Of a DNA stretch of 64,000 bases, positions 1-9,995 are shown piece after piece; position 1 is the stretch's first letter; every line of letters begins with the position of its first letter. Location of the stretch: the NCBI GenBank assembly GCA_023091665.1, contig JALJCQ010000025.1:186001-250000 (forward strand). The letters are read 5' to 3'. The notes under the pieces were generated by a model that was not told where the DNA came from, searched no databases, and saw only the letters and a list, made by a program, of their open reading frames with translations. Origin of the DNA: Pythium myriotylum (lineage: Eukaryota > Oomycota > Peronosporomycetes > Pythiales > Pythiaceae). Position numbers and translations under genes: made by a program.

Positions 1-63
1 GCACACTTCTTTGGCCCATAGGTTCATATACACCTTAAAACAAACCGAGTTGACAAACTGCTT

Positions 64-897
64 TTAATTCTTAGTGCACGGACCGGCGAACAGAAACGCA
101 GGGTTGAAGTCACTTAGCCACAATGCTTCACCGGCTTCATTTCCATCAAACAATCCAACGTAGGTTATCCCAGCATACGGCGTTCGCGAGCACTCGTAAC
201 CATCCGCACTCCACGTCAAGAAGATCGCTTTATCGCCAAGCGAACGGTAGGCCACGTTCTTTTGCTCCGCCATGAACAGCAGCAGCAAGAACACGCCAAA
301 CACCGACTTCCCAATCCCAGGACTGCCAACCACAAGAACTCTACAGAGCGATCAAAATGACCTCACTCGTTCTTGGATGATATCGTGGAGGTCCCAATAC
401 TCCTGTCGGATGTACAAGCTGTACGGAGTTGATGTGCCAAAGATTGCCTTCGGAGTATTCAATACGGTTCCCACTTCTGCATCGCCGAGTCTCTGTGCAA
501 TGGCGACCCATTCATTCAACTGGCGAGTATTGACGGCTTTCGTTCGCTGTCTTTTGTTGTCGGGCACCAAGCACGTTGGTTCCTGTTGCGGTAGTTCCAC
601 GATGAGCGCATTATTTTTCGATGCACCAAGTGCACCGACAGGGGAATCTTCATCCAATGGCTGACCATCCTTGTCGTCATACACTGCTCTAGTTGCGAAA
701 AGCTTGAGCTGGTTTCGTGAGAGATGAGCTAGAACGCTTCTTCCTGGTGGTTGCCTGCGGTCATATTCCGCGTGAATCTTGTTCCGAACATCCTCAATAT
801 CGTTGGCACTTTCAGACAACACTGAGGTTGTCTGGGAATCCGCGTACGGTCTACGAGTAGCTGCGTCTACCAACTGATACCACACTTCGCGCGCCAT
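64..897 (-). pseudogene. Crinkler (CRN)-family effector gene, interrupted and truncated
   Basis: Reads from ATG at 897. The first ~100 residues resemble the N-terminal header of oomycete CRN proteins (EVWYQLVDAATRRPY near the start, then a region ending LEEDS-like DEDSPVGALGASK). There is no signal peptide, which is common in CRNs. A TGA at 352-354 interrupts the frame. The same frame then continues with RVLVVGSPGIGKSVF, a Walker A-type P-loop that follows the header in many CRNs, and stops at 64-66. The part after the P-loop is only ~80 residues, far shorter than a normal CRN C-terminal domain. CRN proteins are translocated into plant cells and many act in the nucleus. With an in-frame stop and a short C-terminus I call this a pseudogene; a sequencing error at the TGA is the alternative. 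Confidence 0.75.
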
Positions 898-1759
898 CTC
901 ATCTTCCTGCCATAATTTCCACGAGAGTCTCAGGTGCTGTCGACACTTCTACGCAGTGCTACAGCACAGCGCGCGATTGTCCCTTACCTGGTCCGCGTCC
1001 TTCTGCTCGCTCCTTTGAGAACAATTCCCTAATGACCACAGTTGATGTTTACTGCGAATGTCGGTGGCCCTTCAATTCAGTGGCGAATTGCAACTAATTG
1101 GCGTTTTCGTTCATTTCTCCACTGTCAACCAGTGCAATTGATGTTTTTGTTCCCGTTTTGTGTGCGATCATGAAGTCTCCTTTTTGTGCATCGTGTAGGT
1201 TCAATCGGGGATACCCCCGCATGAGCAGCTATAGCTGTTCACATCGACTAAATGCCGTCGAGTCCAACTTCATCACCACATTGGTAGACATACCAAAAAA
1301 CTGTAGTAGGATCGATGCAAGGATGGGGCAAATAGTCGGTACAACAATAATTACGATGATGATGATGATGATCATGATCATGATCATGACGATGATGAAG
1401 AAGTCTAAAGAGCTGAACGAGTGAACACAAATAGTGCAGCAGAAATACACCACACCAAGATCTCAGACCATGGTCTGAATTTCACGAAGCAGCGTGTTAT
1501 CATACAAGGTGCTTAAAAGTATTATCCCAGTGTTTTGTTGGAAGGAGCTTCGAAGTATTATCCAAGTGTTTTGGGCTTTGAAGCAGAGCGGGTAGTTCTA
1601 TTCGATGCGTGTTGCTTGCTATTCCTGCATGTATTGTGCTCTTTGTTTTCGTCCTTTTGGTTACTGTTTTCAACCTTTTTGTATATATCTTGGATTTTCC
1701 TGCGTTTCTTGTGTCTTCCACGGAAGGATGCTTCTCCCAACTACATTGGCAACGAAGTA
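898..1759. other. Intergenic stretch without a recognisable gene
   Basis: Lies between the CRN pseudogene and the tandem repeat. It contains a GAT/ATC-rich simple repeat at about 1355-1399. I see no supportable coding region; the open frames are short and low-complexity. Confidence 0.5.
1355..1399. repeat. GAT/ATC microsatellite
   Basis: A run of GAT trinucleotides that turns into ATGATC units and back to GATGAT. It is a simple repeat in non-coding sequence. Confidence 0.85.
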
Positions 1760-1787
1760 GGCCGAAGCCAATCGTCACAGCCACAGC

Positions 1788-2165
1788 TCACTCGCGTTTG
1801 CCTTTACCCTTGCCCTTCTTGCCGTTGCTCGTGTCTCCCTTCTTGCCCGTGCTCGTCTCGCCCTTCGCATCGGTGCTTGTGCCTGCCTTCGGATCTGGCT
1901 TCGGACCGAGGTCCTTGCAGAAGCAGTAGTAGCTGCCCTTCTTCAGATTCGGCAACAGCTTCTTCGACTTAGAGCAACTCGTTGGACCGCTCACGGCAGG
2001 CCAAGCGCCCGCGTCAACATTGTGGGGGTGCTTCTGTTCACACGTCTTGTAGCCTTCGTCCATGCATCCTTTCTCTTGTCCGTTGCACGGCCCAACCGCG
2101 TTGGCAGAGCCGAGGAGCAAGATGGAAGCACAGACTGCCATTTGGACGATCGCGAAGGCCTTCAT
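1788..2165 (-). CDS. Small secreted cysteine-rich protein, copy 1
   Basis: 125 residues, intronless. The start is the Met of MKAFAIVQ, not an upstream in-frame Met, because it opens a clear signal peptide (hydrophobic core ~5-20, cleavage likely near SANA). The mature part has six cysteines, in the motifs GPCNGQEKGC, TCEQKHP, TSCSKSK and YYCFCKD, so three disulfides are possible. The C-terminal ~35 residues are a degenerate 7-8-residue repeat (GTSTDAK, GETSTGKK, GDTSNGKK) ending in a GKGKGKRE lysine tail. I recognise no named family. An apoplastic or cell-surface protein is likely by architecture; the basic tail could bind wall polysaccharide or nucleic acid, which is inference. Confidence 0.8.
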   Translation of the reverse strand: MKAFAIVQMAVCASILLLGSANAVGPCNGQEKGCMDEGYKTCEQKHPHNVDAGAWPAVSGPTSCSKSKKLLPNLKKGSYYCFCKDLGPKPDPKAGTSTDAKGETSTGKKGDTSNGKKGKGKGKRE

Positions 2166-2230
2166 GGTGGCTGGGTGTGATTGGTGGGGAGGGTGGTTGA
2201 GTTGGCGTGGGTGGTGGAGGGTCGGAGGCC

Positions 2231-2247
2231 GATTGGGAAATGAACAC
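2231..2247 (-). promoter_or_regulatory. Oomycete initiator-like core promoter, copy 1
   Basis: On the minus strand this reads GTTCATTTCCCAATC, close to the oomycete initiator/FPR consensus (TCATTY..CAATTT). It lies ~66 bp upstream of the ATG at 2165. Confidence 0.55.
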
Positions 2248-3528
2248 CGGTAGCCGACTCGATTCTCGTCGTCTAATGCTTCATCGCGAGACCCGAGATC
2301 GAGGCCAGAATGGTGACACCCACTGGTGATGGTTGGAGGCAATCGGCTTCTCGGATCCGGATAGCCCCTTGAGCATCTAGATGATCCCTATCTGAGGTAC
2401 AGTGCGTAGTTGCAGTGGACGGAGAAACCTGATCCAGTCACGGCTTGCCTGCCAAGATGTCGCACTACTGTTTTTCGTATGATAGCGAGCTTTCGCAAGA
2501 CGTACGGCAGCAGGTGGGGCTCAAGGAGTGGCTGTTTTCTGCTACATATCAAAACGTTGAAGTGACAACGCCGTCTTCAGGTTGCCACGGAAGCAAGCGG
2601 ATACTGTACAGAGCAGAACGGTGGGCCCGGTGCTGCTTCTATCGTAGAGGAGTTGATCAAGCAACGTATCGAAACGTGGGCGTCGCAATGTACAACAAAG
2701 TTTAGGCTGTGTTCGGTTATTTTGCATATCACGTGCACTATTTGACGCATTCCATCCTCGGGGACGAGCTTGGTGTCTGGTCACGAAACGCTTTGCAGGC
2801 GTAGAGTACCGTACACATGGGCGTACGTGTCACAGCAAATGATGATTTCCATCCGATGGACAGTTCATCGGATGCTGAAGTGACGACGACATGATTTGGA
2901 TTGCGTCCACCCCTCCGTCTGGATGATGGGTGCCGATGATCGACCCCAATCATTCGCCCGGACCCGCTATCTTTTTCGATTGCACAAGTTGGTTCGTCCA
3001 GCTCACGAGACCTTTTTATTTTTATCTTTAGAGACGTGGCGATTTGGGGGACGAGAATTGTCCGGCTCGTGCACTTTGCACCGAGCAGATTGTGGTGGTT
3101 GCAATGGTGGGAGCGGTCTTGGTGCTGCCATGGCGCTGATTTGAGTAGACCATTGATCCTATTCGTAGTACGTCTGTTCTGTTATCCGCGGTATCTATTG
3201 CGTTGATGATGATGATGCAGGTGGAGTCTATTGAGTTCAACTAGTGAAACCTAGTAGCTGAATACTCAGCGGGTGCCGACATAAAAGGAGTCAAAGGAGA
3301 AGCCTGTTGCTGGTTACCACGAACGTAGGTCGCTACCAGAGAGGGGTATCTATTGCTGTTGCTTGCAAGGGTATTTGTTCATTATTTGTGTATTTGCTCG
3401 TTGATGTTTCTCACTAAGCAATGGTCGTTGCTCTCGTCCGGAGCTTCTCTTGTCCTCTCTAACCAGTGCAGTAACCATACAACAAGGATCCAACAAAGTC
3501 GGCCGAAGCCAATCGTCACAGCCACAGC

Positions 3529-3906
3529 TCACTCGCGTTTGCCTTTACCCTTGCCCTTCTTGCCGTTGCTCGTGTCTCCCTTCTTGCCCGTGCTCGTCTC
3601 GCCCTTCGCATCGGTGCTTGTGCCTGCCTTCGGATCTGGCTTCGGACCGAGGTCCTTGCAGAAGCAGTAGTAGCTGCCCTTCTTCAGATTCGGCAACAGC
3701 TTCTTCGACTTAGAGCAACTCGTTGGACCGCTCACGGCAGGCCAAGCGCCCGCGTCAACATTGTGGGGGTGCTTCTGTTCACACGTCTTGTAGCCTTCGT
3801 CCATGCATCCTTTCTCTTGTCCGTTGCACGGCCCAACCGCGTTGGCAGAGCCGAGGAGCAAGATGGAAGCACAGACTGCCATTTGGACGATCGCGAAGGC
3901 CTTCAT
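3529..3906 (-). CDS. Small secreted cysteine-rich protein, copy 2
   Basis: Same 125-residue protein as the gene at 1788-2165, in the second 1741-bp unit. It has the same signal peptide, six mature cysteines and lysine-rich repeat tail, with no amino-acid difference. Its flanks on both sides are also identical to copy 1, so if both loci are real they should be co-expressed and add gene dosage. Confidence 0.8.
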   Translation of the reverse strand: MKAFAIVQMAVCASILLLGSANAVGPCNGQEKGCMDEGYKTCEQKHPHNVDAGAWPAVSGPTSCSKSKKLLPNLKKGSYYCFCKDLGPKPDPKAGTSTDAKGETSTGKKGDTSNGKKGKGKGKRE

Positions 3907-3971
3907 GGTGGCTGGGTGTGATTGGTGGGGAGGGTGGTTGAGTTGGCGTGGGTGGTGGAGGGTCGGAGGCC

Positions 3972-3988
3972 GATTGGGAAATGAACAC
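3972..3988 (-). promoter_or_regulatory. Oomycete initiator-like core promoter, copy 2
   Basis: Same element as at 2231-2247, exactly 1741 bp further on, upstream of the second secreted-protein gene. Confidence 0.55.
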
Positions 3989-5269
3989 CGGTAGCCGACT
4001 CGATTCTCGTCGTCTAATGCTTCATCGCGAGACCCGAGATCGAGGCCAGAATGGTGACACCCACTGGTGATGGTTGGAGGCAATCGGCTTCTCGGATCCG
4101 GATAGCCCCTTGAGCATCTAGATGATCCCTATCTGAGGTACAGTGCGTAGTTGCAGTGGACGGAGAAACCTGATCCAGTCACGGCTTGCCTGCCAAGATG
4201 TCGCACTACTGTTTTTCGTATGATAGCGAGCTTTCGCAAGACGTACGGCAGCAGGTGGGGCTCAAGGAGTGGCTGTTTTCTGCTACATATCAAAACGTTG
4301 AAGTGACAACGCCGTCTTCAGGTTGCCACGGAAGCAAGCGGATACTGTACAGAGCAGAACGGTGGGCCCGGTGCTGCTTCTATCGTAGAGGAGTTGATCA
4401 AGCAACGTATCGAAACGTGGGCGTCGCAATGTACAACAAAGTTTAGGCTGTGTTCGGTTATTTTGCATATCACGTGCACTATTTGACGCATTCCATCCTC
4501 GGGGACGAGCTTGGTGTCTGGTCACGAAACGCTTTGCAGGCGTAGAGTACCGTACACATGGGCGTACGTGTCACAGCAAATGATGATTTCCATCCGATGG
4601 ACAGTTCATCGGATGCTGAAGTGACGACGACATGATTTGGATTGCGTCCACCCCTCCGTCTGGATGATGGGTGCCGATGATCGACCCCAATCATTCGCCC
4701 GGACCCGCTATCTTTTTCGATTGCACAAGTTGGTTCGTCCAGCTCACGAGACCTTTTTATTTTTATCTTTAGAGACGTGGCGATTTGGGGGACGAGAATT
4801 GTCCGGCTCGTGCACTTTGCACCGAGCAGATTGTGGTGGTTGCAATGGTGGGAGCGGTCTTGGTGCTGCCATGGCGCTGATTTGAGTAGACCATTGATCC
4901 TATTCGTAGTACGTCTGTTCTGTTATCCGCGGTATCTATTGCGTTGATGATGATGATGCAGGTGGAGTCTATTGAGTTCAACTAGTGAAACCTAGTAGCT
5001 GAATACTCAGCGGGTGCCGACATAAAAGGAGTCAAAGGAGAAGCCTGTTGCTGGTTACCACGAACGTAGGTCGCTACCAGAGAGGGGTATCTATTGCTGT
5101 TGCTTGCAAGGGTATTTGTTCATTATTTGTGTATTTGCTCGTTGATGTTTCTCACTAAGCAATGGTCGTTGCTCTCGTCCGGAGCTTCTCTTGTCCTCTC
5201 TAACCAGTGCAGTAACCATACAACAAGGATCCAACAAAGTCGGCCGAAGCCAATCGTCACAGCCACAGC

Positions 5270-5647
5270 TCACTCGCGTTTGCCTTTACCCTTGCCCTTC
5301 TTGCCGTTGCTCGTGTCTCCCTTCTTGCCCGTGCTCGTCTCGCCCTTCGCATCGGTGCTTGTGCCTGCCTTCGGATCTGGCTTCGGACCGAGGTCCTTGC
5401 AGAAGCAGTAGTAGCTGCCCTTCTTCAGATTCGGCAACAGCTTCTTCGACTTAGAGCAACTCGTTGGACCGCTCACGGCAGGCCAAGCGCCCGCGTCAAC
5501 ATTGTGGGGGTGCTTCTGTTCACACGTCTTGTAGCCTTCGTCCATGCATCCTTTCTCTTGTCCGTTGCACGGCCCAACCGCGTTGGCAGAGCCGAGGAGC
5601 AAGATGGAAGCACAGACTGCCATTTGGACGATCGCGAAGGCCTTCAT
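5270..5647 (-). CDS. Small secreted cysteine-rich protein, copy 3
   Basis: Third identical 125-residue copy. The repeat unit breaks only ~150 bp upstream of this gene's ATG (near 5799), so it keeps the initiator-like element but lies next to different upstream DNA. Its regulation could therefore differ from copies 1 and 2. Confidence 0.8.
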   Translation of the reverse strand: MKAFAIVQMAVCASILLLGSANAVGPCNGQEKGCMDEGYKTCEQKHPHNVDAGAWPAVSGPTSCSKSKKLLPNLKKGSYYCFCKDLGPKPDPKAGTSTDAKGETSTGKKGDTSNGKKGKGKGKRE

Positions 5648-5712
5648 GGTGGCTGGGTGTGATTGGTGGGGAGGGTGGTTGAGTTGGCGTGGGTGGTGGA
5701 GGGTCGGAGGCC

Positions 5713-5729
5713 GATTGGGAAATGAACAC
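5713..5729 (-). promoter_or_regulatory. Oomycete initiator-like core promoter, copy 3
   Basis: Third copy of the TTCATTTCCCAATC element, just inside the conserved part of the unit. Confidence 0.5.
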
Positions 5730-5799
5730 CGGTAGCCGACTCGATTCTCGTCGTCTAATGCTTCATCGCGAGACCCGAGATCGAGGCCAGAATGGTGAC

Positions 5800-7440
5800 A
5801 TCCATTTTATGCCACTACTACTTGGAGTGTCGCGTGAAGCAATCGGTTAGAGAATTTGGATCGCGATCCAGACGGTTCCCACGAGCATCTAGATAATATG
5901 TATCTAAAAGTTGATGTCTGTAGACGGTGAATGTTCATTAAAAGCTTACCACCACGCATCGAGCACAGTATGCGATGGCTGTGTTTGTGTTTGTGTGGTA
6001 GCCGATGCTTTCCATCTGATGGGTGGTCCACTGAGTGGCTGAACGTAGCCAGTCATTCCTGCAGATCCATACGTGTCGCGTCAGTGCATCATCAACTCGT
6101 GCGATATCTTGACGACGTGAATTGGTAAACATTCGTCCACCCACTTGTTTGGTCACGATGATCTGCCGTTTCAGTCATCGAACGGAAGCCACCACCGGCT
6201 GCAACACACACACAGCCATAAGTGCTAATCTATCGTGGTCTTGTCTCAATGGAAACCATGAAAATCGCAGTCTCATGGATGAAATGGATCTCGCGACTCC
6301 GATTTACGGTATCGCAACTGTACCAGGTGAATGGTATCAAGAGCTTTGGCCACAGATAGAGCGTTGTACACATGGTTGTAGCGTTGGGGTTGTAGCTAAT
6401 GACGATCGGACTGTCCATTGGATACTGCATTGAGCCAACAAGGGGAGGGTGACATGCTTGAGGTCGCTGTCTCTCCAATCGTCCTGTCTATGACTGTCGG
6501 TGATCGGCAGTGCGATCACCGGCAGCCATTACAGTATCCGGCTCCTATATCGGTTGCGCGTGTCGGTTTGTCATGGATCGCGATCTTTTTCTCTTGGAAG
6601 GTATGGTCTATTCCACGTAATGTTAACCACACCGAATTGGGCCTCTTGTTGCTGACTTTGGGAGACCGTTGATGCTAGTGTTTGCAGCTCCAACCTGCGT
6701 GGCTCCACCTCATACTGGCAGTGTAGGGCCAATGAGGAGCCTTCCAGCCCCACGACTTTTGGGGCTGCAAGTCTATTCATCTTGTGTGCTTCGTTTGCTA
6801 AATCACACAGGATTTTTTGGACGGACGAAGTGCACTAGGCGTTCACTATTGTTGGTTGTTGATGGCTATGAACTTGGAGTCCAGTGCATTATGTCGGTGC
6901 GAACTGATACTATTTTGCTCTACAGTCGACTGATTGTTGTCATGCAAGGGATGCAAGTGAAGTCTCTGAGTTTAACAGTGTGAATCCTAACAGCTTTAGT
7001 GGGGCTTGTTAGATGTATGTGGTCGGACTGGGAGGACCACCATTCAGATCATGATTTGTTCTGTGTTGTCTGCTTCGACTTGCGTTCTAAATTTGTTGTC
7101 GTTTTCTAAGCCTGGGTAGATTGTGTCTTCCCTAGCTTTCTTGACGGTCGAAGCCAATACTCCCTTGAAAGAAGCAATAGTAGCTGCACAGTTTTGAGCT
7201 TCGGTGTCGATTTTTTGAATTGGAAGCAACTCGTTGGTCTATTCACGATTGACAAGGCACTGTTGTCAACATTGTTAGGATGGTTCTGTTCATACGGCTC
7301 ATATCCATCTTTCTCACACTCATTCTCATCTATCGCATGGCCTGATCAACGAACCGAACGCACAATGACGAAGTCGTATCCATCAGAACCACTCGTGGTG
7401 GCGTGAGACAATCGGTCATCAGTATCCAAATGATTCATGC
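5800..7440. repeat. Diverged older copy of the 1741-bp unit
   Basis: Recognisable but eroded. A GCATCTAGATAAT segment at ~5885 matches GCATCTAGATGAT at ~2375. A block at ~6360-6520 (GTACACATGG, then a CATTGGAT segment) matches ~2810-2940. A decayed gene lies near 7150-7420. Order and spacing match the intact units, so this is an older duplicate and not a chance resemblance. Confidence 0.6.
7150..7420 (-). pseudogene. Decayed copy of the secreted cysteine-rich protein gene
   Basis: The minus strand still reads EQNHPNNVD and RPTSCFQFKK, matching EQKHPHNVD and GPTSCSKSKK of the intact gene. The cysteine before EQ is lost, the lysine tail is gone and no start-to-stop frame survives. It occupies the expected place in the diverged repeat unit. 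Confidence 0.65.
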
Positions 7441-7512
7441 ATGCATCTAGATAATCCCGATGTCAGGTGAATATCGTAGGAGGCGAATGTTTTGCCCCAC
7501 GCCTAGAGTGCG

Positions 7513-7605
<93 letters not shown>

Positions 7606-8990
7606 CATACCCGATGGTGGCTTCTATTCGGTGGTTGACACAGCAGGCAACCGCGACCATTCGATAGTTGGTTTGTCTGAATGTGTAGATCCCCTGATGG
7701 ATGCAATATAGGAGATGATCCACATCGACGGTTGATGTAGTGGTCGGTTGGTCATCACGAGCTCTACCCTTGCATAGAAAACTGTACACATGTATGTGCC
7801 ATAGCTGGTGGTGATTTCCATCCGATGGACAGTCGATTGAATGCTGCGCTGTGCCAACAAGGGAGGACGAGATGATTTGGATCGCTGTCTCTCACGTCGC
7901 TCTGTTTATGGCTGTCGATGACCGGCACCGATCTTTGGCAGCCATCATCCGATCTTTCCCGTCTACACTTTCGTTCGCTACTGTATTTGGCTTGCCATTT
8001 ATTCCTATTGGGAGAAACTGGAATGCCGTAGTCTGGATATCATCTGTTTTGGTTAGGCACTGGTACTCGCCTGGGGTATTTGATACTGGCAAGAACAGTT
8101 TCTACACCTTTGTCTGTGTAGTGACTATTGTTGTGAGTATCAAATGCCTACAACGTCGATCCATCTCGTTGGTATCTGCAGGTATAGATCAATTTGAACG
8201 AGAAATCGCTCTCCTGTCTTGACTCCATTCGGTAGATGATGTCTACCCAACAGAAGACAAATTCAAGTTCAGTGTGTGGATACATGGCCAAGTGGACCGT
8301 CCATTCTTGAAGCAGGACTCCTCCATGCTAGCGAAAGACCTAATTATTAGTACCGATGCTGCAATGAACAGCCCATCGAAATCGCCTGAGTGTCCTCTAG
8401 ACTGAAAAAGTATCGCTCCTAGGTGCTCACATTGTTGATCTCAATAGATCCCACTACGCCTTCATCCGTTTCCTCCGAAGTTCGAATGTTGCCACAGCGG
8501 AAAGAATGGACTCGGTGGTCGATACCGGTGCTTTTCATGTGTGTGTGGACGATGGGGATGAGATGGGTGTCACAGCTAGATTAAAGTTCCGACGAACTGG
8601 AGCGGGGATCGTCTCTAAGAAAACTTCAGTGATGGCCTTGGAGGTTGCCATCACCAGAATTCGCTTCGCCATCATCTCATCCGCGGAATACCGCTGTGAC
8701 ACCGGAAGTAAAGCAAACTTGTCGAATCTTCGCGAAAATCGAGAAGCTTGGTGCTGCAACACAAAGAATGCGGAGCTCCGGCCTGGAGCTTCGCCTCCTG
8801 TAAGACATGTCGCACCACCTTATCCATCCGCTTTGTCACGATTATCGGCAGTGTGATCGTCGGCAGCCATCATCCTGTCGGATCCGGTTGCGCTAGTCGG
8901 TTTGTCATTGGTCGCGGGCTTTTGCTCTTGAGATTGGTCTGTTCTGTGTAATGTGGACACACCAATCCGGTCTTGGGGGCTGATACTGAT
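7441..8990. repeat. Further diverged repeat-unit fragments, apparently interrupted
   Basis: 7380-7470 and 7780-7950 again match the unit (CATCTAGATAATCCC; GATTTCCATCCGATGGACAG). The match resumes at about 8836-8990 in the manner of 6490-6660. The segment GGCAGCCATCATCC occurs at both 7937-7950 and 8862-8875. The ~900 bp between look like an insertion or a fusion of two partial units. They contain short open frames on both strands that I do not recognise. Confidence 0.4.
7515..7604. repeat. (TG)45 microsatellite
   Basis: Ninety bases of uninterrupted TG. It gives artefactual Cys-Val or Thr-His open frames on either strand. Confidence 0.98.
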
Positions 8991-9150
8991 TTAACAGAAC
9001 GTTGGTACGGCAATTACGCCTTTCCGTTATCCGAGTGACAAAATACCCAACTGCCAAAGAAATCTGTAGTTCTGTCCCATCAGCTGGGACCAAGTCTCGC
9101 GATCGAAACCCTGGGGAGTTCCTTCTGTCGCTCGGTCTCCTGTTCCTCGA

Positions 9151-9200
9151 TCACGAGCACGTGGAAATCACCCAAGTCGTGGAAATCACCCAAGTCGTGG
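9151..9200. repeat. Short 18-bp direct duplication
   Basis: The 18-bp segment tggaaatcacccaagtcg occurs twice in a row, in sequence without a clear gene. Confidence 0.7.
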
Positions 9201-9259
9201 ATTTGGAGAGTTTACTGAATTCATCGCAAACGCGACGATTCTTTCGGCGGCTTCATCTA

Positions 9260-9335
9260 CAAGAAACCCTGTTCTCGTCAACATACTGTATACATTATTG
9301 TCCATACTGTATGCTGACGAGGACAGCGTTTCTTG
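9260..9335. repeat. Foldback (near-perfect inverted repeat), ~30-bp arms
   Basis: The left arm at about 9260-9290 starts caagaaaccctgttctcgtc. The right arm at about 9305-9335 is its reverse complement with about three mismatches. The loop is ~15 bp. A MITE-like remnant or a hairpin transcript is possible. Confidence 0.7.
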
Positions 9336-9613
9336 TCGCGACGCGCCCGAGCCAGCACGCACTCGATCTCGGTACCTTCTCCTTCCGCATTGGGCTTGCT
9401 CATTCGAGCGGTCGCTCTGATTACCAACTTGATCGAGTCGAGCGTCATCCGCTGATAGGTCGGAGCTCGCTTCATTGAATACCCACCGAAGATCCACATT
9501 TCTTTGGGTTCATCGCTCCACGCCCACAAGAAAAACTCAGGCTCGGTCTCACCTTCTTCTCGAAACCAGCACCTCTGTCTCACCTCTTTCTGGCATTTTA
9601 TGACTACACCCAT
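9336..9613 (-). other. Possible eroded coding remnant, unidentified
   Basis: A minus-strand open stretch from 9613 runs ~90 residues (EEGETEPEFFLWAWS near the start, later LDSIKLVIRATARMS) before entering the foldback at 9335, where coding character ends. Composition looks protein-like, but I recognise no family and no complete gene. It may be a gene fragment disrupted by the foldback. Confidence 0.25.
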
Positions 9614-9944
9614 CGTTCTTACAGTTATCCATGTAGCTAGTTCATTCTAAATCAGTATACCCTCCCCCTTTCTGATGCGATTCGGTGGATCCTAGTACTG
9701 CTTTACGTGACTGTACGCTCTCTTATCCAGATGCGCGGCCCCCAGCTGGCTGGACTGGTGATTCTCATCGACCACATGGTGAGCTCCTGAGTGGTGCAGT
9801 TGTGGGGACCAGACTCACAGACGGCGATTACTGTTGGCGATCGCGCGCTGGCTCCCTCATGACTATCCCACGCGCCGCTGCTTATCACCGCATTCCCTCT
9901 CTCGCTCGCTCGCCAAAGAAGGCTGAACGACCGCAAGAATCGCA

Positions 9945-9960
9945 GCTCATTCTGCGTTCC
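9945..9960 (+). promoter_or_regulatory. Oomycete initiator-like core promoter
   Basis: GCTCATTCTGCGTTCC, close to the oomycete initiator consensus, 36-51 bp upstream of the ATG at 9996. Confidence 0.6.
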
Positions 9961-9995
9961 GCTACCTGACGCCCAGCTCGCACCACCATCTCGCC

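Larger units (their letters stand above)
1760..5799. repeat. Direct tandem repeat, 1741-bp unit, 2.3 copies
   Basis: Units start with the same ggccgaagcc at 1760, 3501 and 5242, exactly 1741 bp apart. Copies 1 and 2 give identical translations in every frame I compared, so they are identical or nearly so. Copy 3 follows the same sequence until about 5799, then diverges abruptly. Each copy carries one secreted-protein gene on the minus strand, its promoter and ~1.2 kb of non-coding sequence. The identity points to very recent duplication or gene conversion; an assembly duplication must also be considered. Confidence 0.9.

Noticed and set aside
1535..1972. Plus-strand frames over the secreted-protein gene (also in the other repeat copies)
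   Set aside because: Antisense to a gene with signal peptide and promoter; Cys/Ser/Pro-rich as expected for a shadow of a Lys/Gly-rich sequence.
7460..7789. Cys-Val and Thr-His runs over the (TG)n tract
   Set aside because: Translation of a dinucleotide repeat; no gene.
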